Below are positions 13,925-22,164 of a DNA stretch of 26,729 bases, piece after piece; position 1 is the first letter of the stretch, and each line of letters starts with the position of its first letter. The DNA is taken from positions 1 through 26,729 of the forward strand of contig CAZYJR010000044.1 of NCBI GenBank assembly GCA_964647905.1, given 5' to 3'. The notes below the pieces were generated by a model. That model ran no database searches. It saw only the letters and a list, made by a program, of their open reading frames with translations, and was not told the origin of the DNA. Origin of the DNA: CAZYJR01 sp964647905. Lineage in GTDB: Bacteria; Desulfobacterota; DSM-4660; Desulfatiglandales; HGW-15. Both the position numbers and the translations under genes were made by a program.

Positions 13925-14809
13925 TCAGTCCACCTTCAGATCCGCCACAGGGTTGGTCAAGGGGGGGAAGCCGTCGATGCGGCACTCCACGAGGTCGCCG
14001 TGACTGATCTCTACGGCCCCGGGGGTGCCCGTGGAGATGATGTCCCCGGGAAGAAGGGTCATGACCTCGGAGTGAAAGGAGATCAGCCGGTCCGGGAAAA
14101 AGGTCATGTTGCTCGGGGAGTTGCGGGCGGTTGTGGTCCCGTTGAGTACGGTCGCCACGTTCAGGGCTCTCAGATCCGTAATTTCGTCCGGGGTCACCAG
14201 CTCTGGCCCGAAGCTGAAAAAGGTGTCGAAGCTCTTGGATAGAGTAAGGTATCGGGGGTTTTGCCGTAGGATGTCCTCGGCGGTCATATCGATTACGCAG
14301 GTAAACCCGGCCACCACGTCCAGCCAGCTCTCCGGCTTTACATCCCTGCACCGCCGCCCGATAATCACCCCCAGCTCGGCCTCGGCCGTAGTCTTCTTCG
14401 ACTGGACCGGGATCCGGATTTTATCGCCCGGGCCGATAACGGCGCTAAACGGCTTCATGAAGCTCGCAGGGGCGATAGTCGGGGCGGTCTCGGATAGATC
14501 TGCGGCGTGGGCCGTGTAGTTGAGCCCGATACCCCAGATCTTTCCCGGCCGGCGGTAGAGGGGTCCCAATACGGCCCTCTGTTCAGGGATCAGAAGATCC
14601 CCTCCCCGATCTCTTTTGAACTCCTCCGGTCCCCGGCCGTCATACCAGCTCCGGAGGGAGTCCAGCCGCCCGGACTCGATCATGCCCAACAAGTCCTCCG
14701 GCCAGTCGGTCCCGCGGCGGGCGTTCAACACCGAGACCGGGAGATATGCCCCGCCAAGCCGAACAGCCGCGGTCTCTTTCCCATTCAGCATCAGGCTCGC
14801 CAAGCGCAT
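13925..14809 (-). CDS. Second FAH family protein
   Basis: The 294-residue protein is another member of the fumarylacetoacetate hydrolase superfamily. Catalytic-domain features are KIWGIGLNYTAHAAD with H101, the metal ligands E143 and E145 in TAEAELGVIIG, and D174 in CVIDMTAEDILRQN, then GDIISTGTPGAVE, the typical family ending. Sequence and length differ clearly from the FAH protein at 3710-4696, so they are not a recent duplication. GAGGAGGAACC lies before the ATG. It starts 9 nt after the MFS gene's stop on the same strand, so the two are very likely one operon: the MFS protein would import the substrate and this enzyme act on it. The substrate is not identifiable. Confidence 0.87.
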   Translation of the reverse strand: MRLASLMLNGKETAAVRLGGAYLPVSVLNARRGTDWPEDLLGMIESGRLDSLRSWYDGRGPEEFKRDRGGDLLIPEQRAVLGPLYRRPGKIWGIGLNYTAHAADLSETAPTIAPASFMKPFSAVIGPGDKIRIPVQSKKTTAEAELGVIIGRRCRDVKPESWLDVVAGFTCVIDMTAEDILRQNPRYLTLSKSFDTFFSFGPELVTPDEITDLRALNVATVLNGTTTARNSPSNMTFFPDRLISFHSEVMTLLPGDIISTGTPGAVEISHGDLVECRIDGFPPLTNPVADLKVD

Positions 14810-14818
14810 GGTTCCTCC

Positions 14819-16105
14819 TCATGGTTCATGGGCTTCCCTAGCCCGGTACGACCGCCGGTCCAGTGTCTCCTTGGTCATGAGGTAGAGCAGCGAGGTCACG
14901 GCAAGGCACCCCGCACAGAACAGGAACGAGGTCCTGAACGCGGCAGGGCCCAGGGACGCCCCCGGGTAAAGACGCTCCATAAGATTTCCCATGCCGTGGA
15001 GAAAGACCGCCACCCCGGTCATGGTGAAGAAGTTGATGCCCGTCATGGCCGTCCCTGCCCGCTCGATGGGCATCCGCTCCTTGATATGAGCATACATGAT
15101 CTGCCCAGCGCTGCTGGAGAACCCGAAACCGAAAAAGAGCACCGCCAGAGCCCAATAGCCGGTCCCGGCCTCCAGCCCGGCAAGAAGCACCAAGACAACC
15201 AGCATCCCCGCCAGGCCGCCCACCACCACCGGCTTTCGCGACCTTATCCAGGCATCTGAGAACCACCCGCACAAAGGGCTTCCCACTATCATACCCACGC
15301 TCATCAGAAAAAGCAGGTTTCCAGCCGCTACCGGGGATACCCCTATGACCTCCATCAGATACGGACCGGCCCAGAGGGCCTGGACCGCGGCGAATATCCC
15401 GTACCGGCAGAAGGTCCCCAGGGAGATGATCCAGTAGTCCTTCTCTGCAAAGAGCGCCTTCACACCGTCAATGATATCACCCGGTCTTGCCCAGGCAGGG
15501 GCGGTCGCGGGTCCCTCCGCCGGGGCCTCCGGGCGGTCCCGCACCACTGTGAAGCAAAGAAGGGCCAGGAAGAGATTGATCCCGGCAAAGACCACAAAGG
15601 TCATCCTCCATCCCATGGCCTGCACCATCAGCACCAGAGGTGTGGCCGCGGCTATGTTACCGGCCGTGCCCACGGAGATCACCAGGGCGGAGAGGGTGGC
15701 GAACCGAAGCGGCCCGAACCAGAGGGTTATAAGCTTGAGTGTTCCCATAAGGTTGCAGGCCATGCCTATACCGAGCAATGCCCTGCCAGCGACCAAGGCC
15801 GAGAGGCTCTCGCCGAGGGCGAAGATCAGGGCGCCGGCCACCGCCACCAATGTCAATGCGGTCATGGCGATCCGAGGCCCGATGCTGTCCAGAAATAGCC
15901 CCACAGGGATCTGCATGAGGGCGAACGCATAGAAAAAGGCGGCTGAGAGCAGACTCAAGCCGCTGGTATCGAGGTCGAGGTCACCGATCAGGTTGGGCGA
16001 TATCACGGCCACCGAGGCCCGATAGAACTGGGAGAGGACAAAAAGGAGGCAGGTTATGAAAAAGATGACCCAGCGACGGGAGATGCCGATTCTCATATCA
16101 AGCAC
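14819..16105 (-). CDS. MFS transporter
   Basis: This 428-residue inner-membrane protein has about twelve hydrophobic segments typical of the major facilitator superfamily. The loop between helices 2 and 3 reads GLFLDSIGPR, a variant of the GxxxDRxGRR motif, and the N-terminal part (LLFVLSQFYRASVAVISPNL) resembles organic-anion/proton symporter types. The central loop (about residues 195-215) is rich in Pro, Ala and Glu. The start may be GTG 16105 or ATG 16096; neither has a strong ribosome site. It lies upstream of, and probably cotranscribed with, the FAH gene, which points to uptake of a carboxylic acid. Confidence 0.85.
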   Translation of the reverse strand: MLDMRIGISRRWVIFFITCLLFVLSQFYRASVAVISPNLIGDLDLDTSGLSLLSAAFFYAFALMQIPVGLFLDSIGPRIAMTALTLVAVAGALIFALGESLSALVAGRALLGIGMACNLMGTLKLITLWFGPLRFATLSALVISVGTAGNIAAATPLVLMVQAMGWRMTFVVFAGINLFLALLCFTVVRDRPEAPAEGPATAPAWARPGDIIDGVKALFAEKDYWIISLGTFCRYGIFAAVQALWAGPYLMEVIGVSPVAAGNLLFLMSVGMIVGSPLCGWFSDAWIRSRKPVVVGGLAGMLVVLVLLAGLEAGTGYWALAVLFFGFGFSSSAGQIMYAHIKERMPIERAGTAMTGINFFTMTGVAVFLHGMGNLMERLYPGASLGPAAFRTSFLFCAGCLAVTSLLYLMTKETLDRRSYRAREAHEP

Positions 16106-16259
16106 TTCGCTGTTCGGATTCCGTGTCAGCCTCGGCAGTCGAACAATTCCGGCAAAGTCAGGTGCAGCCGGAGAATGTCTTTCACAGACTTATACCAGGC
16201 TTGGACTAGAAAAGTGAAGAGATGAAAAGGCGGGGGGATAAATGGAGGAGGCCCGGGAA

Positions 16260-16631
16260 TCAGTCAGGGTCTTTGGCTCCTCCCAGGACGGTTCTCACCA
16301 AATCCAGCAGCTTATAGGGATCAAAGGGTTTTTTGATGTAGCCGGCAATGCCGTCATTCCTTGGATCGGGGAGATGCTGCTCGGCCGTAACAACCAAGAC
16401 GGGGATGGACGAGAATCTCGAACGCACCTGCTCGGCCAATTCGAGTCCATTCATTTTAGGCATTTTGTAGTCTGTCAGCAGCAAATCGAACCTGTTTCGC
16501 TCCAGTTGATCGAGGGCTGCCAAGCCGTCTTGAACCGTACAAACCTCATAGCCCTCCATGCTCAAGACCCGGTCCATCAAGCGCCTCACGGTCTCTTCAT
16601 CGTCCACCACGAGAATCTTTTCCTTCTTCAT
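16260..16631 (-). CDS. Stand-alone response regulator receiver (CheY-like)
   Basis: A single receiver domain of 123 residues with no output domain. The acidic pair D10-D11 (LVVDDEE), the phosphoacceptor D54 in LLLTDYKMPKMNG, T82 in VTAEQ and the conserved lysine of IKKPF (K101) are all present, so phosphorylation should be possible. AAGGAGGTG precedes the ATG at a good distance. No histidine kinase or chemotaxis gene is nearby, so its partner is elsewhere. It is divergent from the XRE gene at 16746. Confidence 0.92.
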   Translation of the reverse strand: MKKEKILVVDDEETVRRLMDRVLSMEGYEVCTVQDGLAALDQLERNRFDLLLTDYKMPKMNGLELAEQVRSRFSSIPVLVVTAEQHLPDPRNDGIAGYIKKPFDPYKLLDLVRTVLGGAKDPD

Positions 16632-16687
16632 TTCGTCACCTCCTTACAACCACTAGTAGGCATCCGTAGGCAACAAAATACAACTTA

Positions 16688-16714
16688 GGGTTGTTAGACT
16701 TCAACCCCTTTTTA
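16688..16714 (+). promoter_or_regulatory. Hairpin with T-run in the leader of the XRE gene
   Basis: GGGTTG (16688-16693) pairs with CAACCC (16702-16707) around 8 nt, and CTTTTTA follows, a short intrinsic-terminator shape. It lies about 30 nt before the XRE start, so it could attenuate that gene or be a binding site for its product. Just upstream GTAGGCA is repeated with a 3-nt gap. Confidence 0.35.
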
Positions 16715-16745
16715 TGGGATAGCAGTCCGGGAATTACCAGCCCGG

Positions 16746-17156
16746 GTGGCTCCATTGATAGACAAAGACATCGGACTCAAGATCAAGGAATTGCGGGAGA
16801 GCAAGGGCATCACGCAGATCGACCTGGCCGCCAAGATCGGGGTCTCCTTCCAGCAGGTGCAGAAGTACGAGAAGGGGGTTACCAGGATCGCTGTCACCCG
16901 GCTGCAGGACATAGCCCGCGCCATGGGTGTGGATCTGAGGTACTTCTTCGAGGAAAGCGGCCCGCAACCGGAGATTTCGGATCCCCGATCGCCTTACAGC
17001 TCGCCGGGTGCGTATCCGAACGGCCACCATGACCTGGAACCGGAAGAGAAGACCCTGTTGAGGCTTTTTCGCAGAATAGACAACAAGAAGATCAGGGAAG
17101 GTCTTCTGAAGCAGTTAAGGGGAATCGTGGAGACCCAAAGAGACAAGAAAGCATAG
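16746..17156 (+). CDS. XRE-family helix-turn-helix regulator
   Basis: This 136-residue protein has a clear lambda-repressor-like DNA-binding domain at residues 10-65 (LKIKELRESKGITQIDLAAK followed by IGVSFQQVQKYEKG), a linker rich in Pro and Ser, and a charged helical tail (EEKTLLRLFRRIDNKKIREGLLKQL) like those of regulators that dimerise by the C terminus. Start GTG 16746 keeps the common MAPxID beginning, but the ribosome site is weak, and TTG 16755 behind GGGTGG is possible. It is divergent from the receiver gene and convergent with the SCP2 gene 13 nt away. The target is not evident. Confidence 0.85.
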   Translation: MAPLIDKDIGLKIKELRESKGITQIDLAAKIGVSFQQVQKYEKGVTRIAVTRLQDIARAMGVDLRYFFEESGPQPEISDPRSPYSSPGAYPNGHHDLEPEEKTLLRLFRRIDNKKIREGLLKQLRGIVETQRDKKA

Positions 17157-17169
17157 CCGGCGGCTGTGT

Positions 17170-17499
17170 TCAGCCAAGAGAAAAGAGCTCGTAGAATCGC
17201 TGTGCCAGCATTAGGTCGCCGCTCACCTTGAGCTTTCCCGTCATGAAGGCCTTCATTCCAGTCAGCTCCCGGTTGATCATGGCCAACCAGTCCTCCGCAG
17301 ACATGGTCAATGTCACTCGGGGCTCATGGTGGGTCCCCTCCTCCACGCGGCATTCCCCGTCACGCACTATCACATACCACGAGCCTCCATCGTTTCCGGT
17401 GATCCGGAACTGAAACACCGCGTCCACGCCCTGGGCCCTTTCGGGATTGAAAGCCTCGGGCATTCTGGAGAAGACTTCCTCGACACTGGTAACAGCCAT
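17170..17499 (-). CDS. SCP2 sterol-binding domain protein
   Basis: A 109-residue single-domain protein of the SCP2 family, small soluble proteins with a hydrophobic tunnel that bind lipids or acyl-CoAs. It begins VEEVFSRMPEAFNPERAQG and shows VTLTMSAEDWLAMINRELTG, then AFMTGKLKVSGDLMLAQRF, the typical family ending. GAAAGGAG precedes the ATG by a good distance. It stands alone; in anaerobic degraders such proteins often accompany fatty-acid or aromatic acyl-CoA genes, but no such neighbour is adjacent here. Confidence 0.88.
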   Translation of the reverse strand: MAVTSVEEVFSRMPEAFNPERAQGVDAVFQFRITGNDGGSWYVIVRDGECRVEEGTHHEPRVTLTMSAEDWLAMINRELTGMKAFMTGKLKVSGDLMLAQRFYELFSLG

Positions 17500-17820
17500 A
17501 CCACTCCTTTCGATTCGATCCGATCTTATGGTTTTCTCTTTTTTTCAGGATAACGGGCCTATTGCAGGTAAATAGTACAACACCTGAAGGAGCACCTCAA
17601 ATCAAATCCTTTTGGCAAGAAAAAAGCATGACTATTCCGGAAAGCGAGCAAAAAAAGAGATTGAATTCAGAGGCATTTGAATACTATGTTTTTGGGGGGA
17701 ACCCGGATCTTTTTGGAAGCAGTCATTTCGGATAAACCTGCCTCCCGTTGAATCAGAGTATTGTTTGATCGGCCGGGATCCGAATAGGCGCTTCAACCCG
17801 AAGCCGGCGAGGAAGGAATT
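17500..17820. promoter_or_regulatory. 321-nt divergent intergenic region, SCP2 / BCCT
   Basis: No gene was found. It must hold promoters for both flanking genes. For the BCCT gene a weak candidate is TTGAAT (17661-17666) with TACTAT (17682-17687), spacing 15 nt. TTGAATTCAGAG recurs in near-copy as TTGAATCAGAG about 85 nt later, which may be paired regulator sites. GAGGAAGGAATT is the ribosome site for ATG 17821. Confidence 0.35.
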
Positions 17821-19458
17821 ATGAGCCAGGAACAGGATCAAGGCAAGAAGCCTCCCGAGGCTCCAGGCGAAGAGGGATGGTTTCACCTGGATGTGCACCC
17901 CCAGGTGTTTTTCATCTCCGCCGGGCTCATCATCTTCTTTGTTGGGGCAACTATTGTCTTTCAGCAGTACGTGGGCGACCTGTTCCAGCAGATGCAGACC
18001 ACCATGTCCGAGTATGCGGGCTGGCTGTTCATCTGGACGGTCAATATCGTACTGATTTTCGTGCTGGTCTTACTGGCCGGACGTTTCGGTCAAATACGGC
18101 TGGGAGGACCGGACGCCAGGCCCGAGTTCACCACCATGGGGTGGTTCGCCATGCTTTTCTCGGCGGGTATGGGCATCGGCCTCCTCTTCTATGGAGTGGC
18201 CGAGCCGATGTTCCACTACGTGGCCAACCCTCTTACCGAACCCGGGACCACCGAGACGGCCCGAAAGGCGATGGATATCACTTTCCTTCACTAGGGCCTC
18301 CACCCGTGGGCGATATATTGCCTGGTCGCACTGTCTCTCGCCTTCTTTTCCTTCAACAAGGGCCTGCCCCTCTCAATCAGGACCTCCTTTTATCCGCTGC
18401 TCGGGGAGCGGATTTATGCTTGGCCCGGAAACATAATCGATATACTGGCCACCGTGGCGACGCTCTTCGGGGTGGCGACTTCGCTCGGCCTCGGCGTACA
18501 GCAGGTCAACGCAGGCATGGATTATCTGCTCGGCATCGGGCAGTCTCCAAGGATCCAGGTAATCCTGATCACATGCATCACCGGGGTCGCCACCTGGTCC
18601 GTGGTAAAAGGCCTGGACAAGGGCATCCGCTGCCTGAGCGAGATCAACATGACATTCGCCGGATTGCTGGCCCTGTTCGTGCTCGTTGTAGGACCCACCC
18701 TCTTTATCATGGACGCACTACTGGAAAACATCGGCTACTATTTCCAGCACCTGCCCCAGTTGAGCACATGGAACGAGACCTACGAGAAAACCGAGTGGCA
18801 GCAGGGATGGACCATCTTCTACTGGTCGTGGTGGATTGCGTGGTCCCCCTTTGTGGGCATGTTCATCGCGCGCGTCTCCTATGGGAGGACTATACGGGAG
18901 TTCATACTGGGCGTCCTGCTGGTTCCCACATTTATCACCTTCCTGTGGATCACCATCTTCGGCAATACGGCGCTCTACATAGAGATGTTCGGATCAGGAG
19001 GTATAGCCAGTGTGGTGCAAGAGAATATCCCGGTATCCCTGTTCGTGTTGCTTGAAAAGTTCCCGCTGGACATTGTGACCTCCGCTCTTTCCATTATTGT
19101 TATCATTACCTTCTTTGTAACTTCTTCGGACTCCGGGTCCATGGTCATAGACATCATCACCTCCGGAGGGAACCCCAACCCGCCCGTACTCTCCAGGCTG
19201 TTCTGGGCCATACTGGAAGGCGCGGTGGCGGCGACCTTGTTGGTGGGCGGGGGCCTGGTGGCCCTGCAGACGGCCACCATCACCACGGGACTGCCTTTTG
19301 CCTTTGTGATCCTGGGCATGTGCCTGGCGCTGCACAGGGGGCTGTCCGAGTATGCCGCGCCCAGGGAATTCATACTGGGGGAACGGGAGGCAAAGGAGTT
19401 CAAGATCAAGACCCGCCCGCCGCTCGACAAGACCTTCGGCCGGCGGAAGCTCTGGTGA
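17821..19458 (+). pseudogene. BCCT-family betaine/choline/carnitine transporter with in-frame amber codon
   Basis: Read through one TAG, the frame gives a full-length transporter of 545 codons. BCCT proteins are inner-membrane Na+- or H+-coupled importers of quaternary ammonium compounds. Features include GMGIGLLFYGVAEPMFHY before the stop and FYWSWWIAWSPFVGMFIARV plus SYGRTIREFILGV after it, both family signatures. The TAG at 18292-18294 (codon 158) falls in the conserved HWGLHPW, reading H-stop-GLHPW, so TGG became TAG by one base. Downstream sequence stays conserved and in frame, so the lesion is recent or a sequencing error. TAG ends at least nine other genes here, so general amber recoding is unlikely. 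An OpuAC-type gene follows. Confidence 0.88.
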
Positions 19459-19468
19459 ATGCGGTGCA

Positions 19469-20407
19469 ATGACAAGGGGGGAGGCCGTGAATAAGATACT
19501 GCGTTTTGTCTCGAGCGTCTTTTTTATCTGCATTTGTGTATCTCTGTGGACCGGTGGAGCCCTCCGGGCGGCCGGTCCGGAGCGGAGCATCCGATTGGCA
19601 TATGCGGACTGGTCCTCCTCCATAAGCTCCGCCAACCTGGTCAAGGCGGTGCTCCAGGAAGAACTGGGCATTGCGTGCGAGCTCATCCGGTCGGGAGCCG
19701 ACCGGATGTGGGCGGCGGTGGCTGAGGGCCGGGCCGATGCCATGCTGTCCGCCTGGCTTCCCGATACACACGCTCGGTACTATGAGGAGTACGCGGACCG
19801 GGTAGTGGATCTGGGACCCAACCTCCAGGGGACAAGGATCGGGCTCGTGGTCCCGGACGTGACCGCCGGCCGTCTGACCGCCGGGACCGGCCTTCGCAAC
19901 CAGCCTTACATCAACATCGACTCCATACCGGAGATCAAGGCCCATGCCGAGAAATTCAACTTCCGTATCATCGGCATAGAACCAGAAGCGGGGATCATGT
20001 TGAAGGCGCGCGAGGCCATTGAGGCATACGGTCTGACCGACTTCCGGCTGGTGGAAGGGAGCGAAACCGCCATGATGTCAGAGCTCTCTCATGCCATCCG
20101 GCGGCAGAAATGGATCGTTATCACCGGGTGGCTGCCTCACTGGAGCTTTGCACGCTGGAGCTTGAAGTTCCTCGAGGACCCCAAGGGTATTTTCGGCGGC
20201 CGCGGAAGCATCCATACACTGGTGCGCCGGGGGCTGGAGCAGGACATGCCCGAGGCCTACCGATTTCTCAATCGATTCTCCTGGGAGCCCCAAGACATGG
20301 GGCAGCTGATGCTCTGGATCCAAGAAGACGACGGGCGCTTTCCCTATGAAAAGGCCCTGCGCTGGCTGCGCACCCATCCGAGGGATGTGGCCGAATGGGT
20401 CCGGTAA
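19469..20407 (+). CDS. Glycine-betaine/choline-type substrate-binding protein (OpuAC family)
   Basis: The 312-residue protein has a signal peptide (ILRFVSSVFFICICVSLWTG ending near ALRAA) and then the OpuAC fold: SIRLAYADWSSSISSANLVK, a domain start common to QAC-binding proteins, GRADAMLSAWLPDTHARYYE and WIVITGWLPHWSFARW, with tryptophans suited to an aromatic cage for a trimethylammonium group. ATG 19469 was chosen; GTG 19487 is possible but too close to GGGGGGAGG. No ABC ATPase or permease is next to it, so it may serve a distant ABC system or work with the BCCT gene 10 nt upstream. It lies between that gene and the serine-protease-like gene. Confidence 0.84.
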   Translation: MTRGEAVNKILRFVSSVFFICICVSLWTGGALRAAGPERSIRLAYADWSSSISSANLVKAVLQEELGIACELIRSGADRMWAAVAEGRADAMLSAWLPDTHARYYEEYADRVVDLGPNLQGTRIGLVVPDVTAGRLTAGTGLRNQPYINIDSIPEIKAHAEKFNFRIIGIEPEAGIMLKAREAIEAYGLTDFRLVEGSETAMMSELSHAIRRQKWIVITGWLPHWSFARWSLKFLEDPKGIFGGRGSIHTLVRRGLEQDMPEAYRFLNRFSWEPQDMGQLMLWIQEDDGRFPYEKALRWLRTHPRDVAEWVR

Positions 20408-20448
20408 ACCGAATAAGGCCGACATGACAACGGATAGAGGATGCCATT

Positions 20449-21126
20449 ATGCTCCAAGACATCTACTTTCAATACAAAAAGGCATGCATGATGCTCTTCC
20501 GGCGGGAAGGCCGGGAGGTCGTCTTCAGGGGTACCGCATTCTTGGTCCATCCGGACGGCTATCTGTTGACCGCCGCGCACCTGATAACCGGGGAGCACGA
20601 GCTGATGGTCGTACCCATTGAAGAAGAGTCCGGCTTTACAATCGTTCACATTGAAACCGTAACTCCGATCGGTGTCGCGGTAGCTCGAACCGACCCCGAC
20701 CGCGACCTCGCCCTTCTCAGGTTCACTCAGGAAATCCATATCTCCATGCCCGATCATGTGATGGGGATTCCGGAAGCTGTTCCCGTGGGGAACACGGTTG
20801 CCTGCCTGGGCTTCCCCTTCGGCTACTACGGCATATACAACTTGCTGATCAAGCAGGCCGTAGTCAGCGCCAAGATCATCTCAGGCAACGGGACCAGGAT
20901 TTTCCTGTTCGACGCCATGGTCCATGACGGAAACAGGGGCGGGCCGCTTGTCAACGCCCACGACGGCCGGATCATCGGTGTGGTGGGGGGGCGATTCGAG
21001 CCCCAGGAGCTCATGCCCGAGCACCTGAGGCATGCGGAAACGCCCATCAGGTCCAACGTGTCCTACGCGGTGTCTGCAGACCATGCATTAGAGCTGATGG
21101 AATCGGAGGCCTTGACGATAGTCTAG
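20449..21126 (+). CDS. Trypsin-like (HtrA-type) protein lacking the catalytic serine
   Basis: This 225-residue protein has the chymotrypsin-like fold of the DegP/HtrA group: FRGTAFLVHPDGYLLTAAHL with His44, DPDRDLALLRF with Asp86, and the nucleophile region VHDGNRGGPLVNAHDGRIIG. In active enzymes that last motif is GNSGGP; here position 163 is arginine (AGG, one base from the serine codon AGC). The catalytic triad is therefore incomplete and the protein is likely a pseudoenzyme, or the base is wrong. No PDZ domain and no signal peptide are present, so it is probably cytoplasmic. It follows the OpuAC gene by about 40 nt on the same strand. Confidence 0.83.
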   Translation: MLQDIYFQYKKACMMLFRREGREVVFRGTAFLVHPDGYLLTAAHLITGEHELMVVPIEEESGFTIVHIETVTPIGVAVARTDPDRDLALLRFTQEIHISMPDHVMGIPEAVPVGNTVACLGFPFGYYGIYNLLIKQAVVSAKIISGNGTRIFLFDAMVHDGNRGGPLVNAHDGRIIGVVGGRFEPQELMPEHLRHAETPIRSNVSYAVSADHALELMESEALTIV

Positions 21127-21247
21127 TTTTCCTCCAGAAATGGCTGTTTTCCGCAATCTCTGCGTCATCTGCGGGATCCTTGTGCGGCGGACTCAAGGGC
21201 CTCCTCGTCCGCCAAAAGAACGAGTTCACCTGCATCCGGAGTGAAAA

Positions 21248-21312
21248 GGGCGGTAGCACAGGCTTTCCGGCGGCCCTGCTTCAGGATTGCCGGAAGGCCC
21301 GTTCCACCGCCC
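21248..21312. terminator. Nested hairpin between convergent genes (probable bidirectional terminator)
   Basis: An outer stem GGGCGGT (21248-21254) / ACCGCCC (21306-21312) encloses an inner 11-bp stem GGCTTTCCGGC (21261-21271) / GCCGGAAGGCC (21289-21299) with one wobble pair. It starts six bases past the DUF5320 stop, and read on the minus strand a short TTTT follows. It probably ends transcription from one or both sides. Confidence 0.55.
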
Positions 21313-21318
21313 CGTTCA

Positions 21319-21690
21319 TTACTCGGAAGGGGTTTCTCTTGATTCCAGCTCGTCTATCCTTCGCTGGATCGCGTCGATCTCCTCACGGATTGCGGCGGCT
21401 TCTTCCTTCAAATAGCTCGCCTCCTCCTGAGGGCCCATGCCGTAGGGTGCGCCGTAGCCAGCCCCCGCATAGGGGCGGTAGGCAGGTGGGGCGGCCGGAT
21501 AAGCCCAACCGCGGCCGAAGCCCCGGCCTCGGCCGAAGCCGGGCCATCCACCCCGACGGAACCCGCGGCCGAACCCGAAGCCCCTGCCACAAAACGGCGC
21601 AGTCGCTCTGGTGCGGGGATTGCAGAATCCAAGCCCCCTGCCGGTCATGGGTCCGTACCCAAGCGGTCCTGTCCCATTGAATCCGGGCAT
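21319..21690 (-). CDS. DUF5320 family glycine/arginine-rich small protein
   Basis: This 123-residue protein begins MPGFNGTGPLGYGPMTGRGL, the typical DUF5320 start (MPGFDxTGPxGxGPMTGRGxG), followed by FCNPRTRATAPFCGRG with two cysteines, a long Gly/Arg/Phe-rich stretch (to about residue 75) and a charged coiled-coil tail (EEASYLKEEAAAIREEIDAI followed by QRRIDELES). The function is unknown; members usually sit beside DUF134 and NifX/NifB-type iron-molybdenum cofactor proteins in anaerobes. AAAGGAGGTGTTGGAGT precedes the ATG. DUF134 lies 26 nt upstream on the same strand, so they are probably one operon; the NifX-like partner is absent here. Confidence 0.85.
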   Translation of the reverse strand: MPGFNGTGPLGYGPMTGRGLGFCNPRTRATAPFCGRGFGFGRGFRRGGWPGFGRGRGFGRGWAYPAAPPAYRPYAGAGYGAPYGMGPQEEASYLKEEAAAIREEIDAIQRRIDELESRETPSE

Positions 21691-21716
21691 ACTCCAACAC
21701 CTCCTTTCAAGTTTCC

Positions 21717-22058
21717 TTACTCAGGCCCGCCCCTTCTGCGGCGGTGCCTGTGCCGACCACCCCGGGGCGGCAGCGCGTAGTCCCCTCCCTCGATCCTCAG
21801 GGTCTTCCCGGTTACCAGGGCATCGGCCACGATGCCCCTGGCCTGGGCCAATATCCGGCCCAGGGTCTGGCGAGATACGTTCATAACCGCAGCCGCGGTC
21901 TCCTGATCCAGCCCCTGGTAATCAACCAGCCGGATCGCCTCCAGCCCCTCGAGGGGAAGCACCACTTGGGCCCTTCCCCACGGCGGGGTTTGGTCAGGCT
22001 CAAATGCCCCCGCCACCGGAGGGCCCTGCACGAATCGAGGCTTCCTTGGTCTGGGCAT
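21717..22058 (-). CDS. DUF134 family helix-turn-helix protein
   Basis: A 113-residue protein starting MPRPRKPRFV, as most DUF134 members do, followed by VVLPLEGLEAIRLVDYQGLD and a helix-turn-helix (QETAAAVMNVSRQTLGRILA). The C terminus is a stretch of Arg and His residues (GGRHRHRRRRGGPE). DUF134 proteins look like DNA-binding regulators of the small iron-sulfur-related cluster they accompany. GGAGGCGAC precedes the ATG. It forms a pair with DUF5320 downstream. Its exact target is not known. Confidence 0.87.
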   Translation of the reverse strand: MPRPRKPRFVQGPPVAGAFEPDQTPPWGRAQVVLPLEGLEAIRLVDYQGLDQETAAAVMNVSRQTLGRILAQARGIVADALVTGKTLRIEGGDYALPPRGGRHRHRRRRGGPE

Positions 22059-22164
22059 GTCGCCTCCGGGTTTTGGTCATTTGCTCATAATATAATTACA
22101 GGCAGCCACAGAGTCAAGAGGTTTTTTGAGCCTAGGCTCTAATCATGGCGCCAGCAGGGATGTA

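Noticed and set aside
18292..18294. Pyrrolysine or general amber recoding as explanation for the BCCT stop
   Set aside because: TAG is the normal stop of cmr1, HEPN, both XRE genes, the aminotransferase, dctP, dctQ, dctM and the protease-like gene; the site is a conserved tryptophan.
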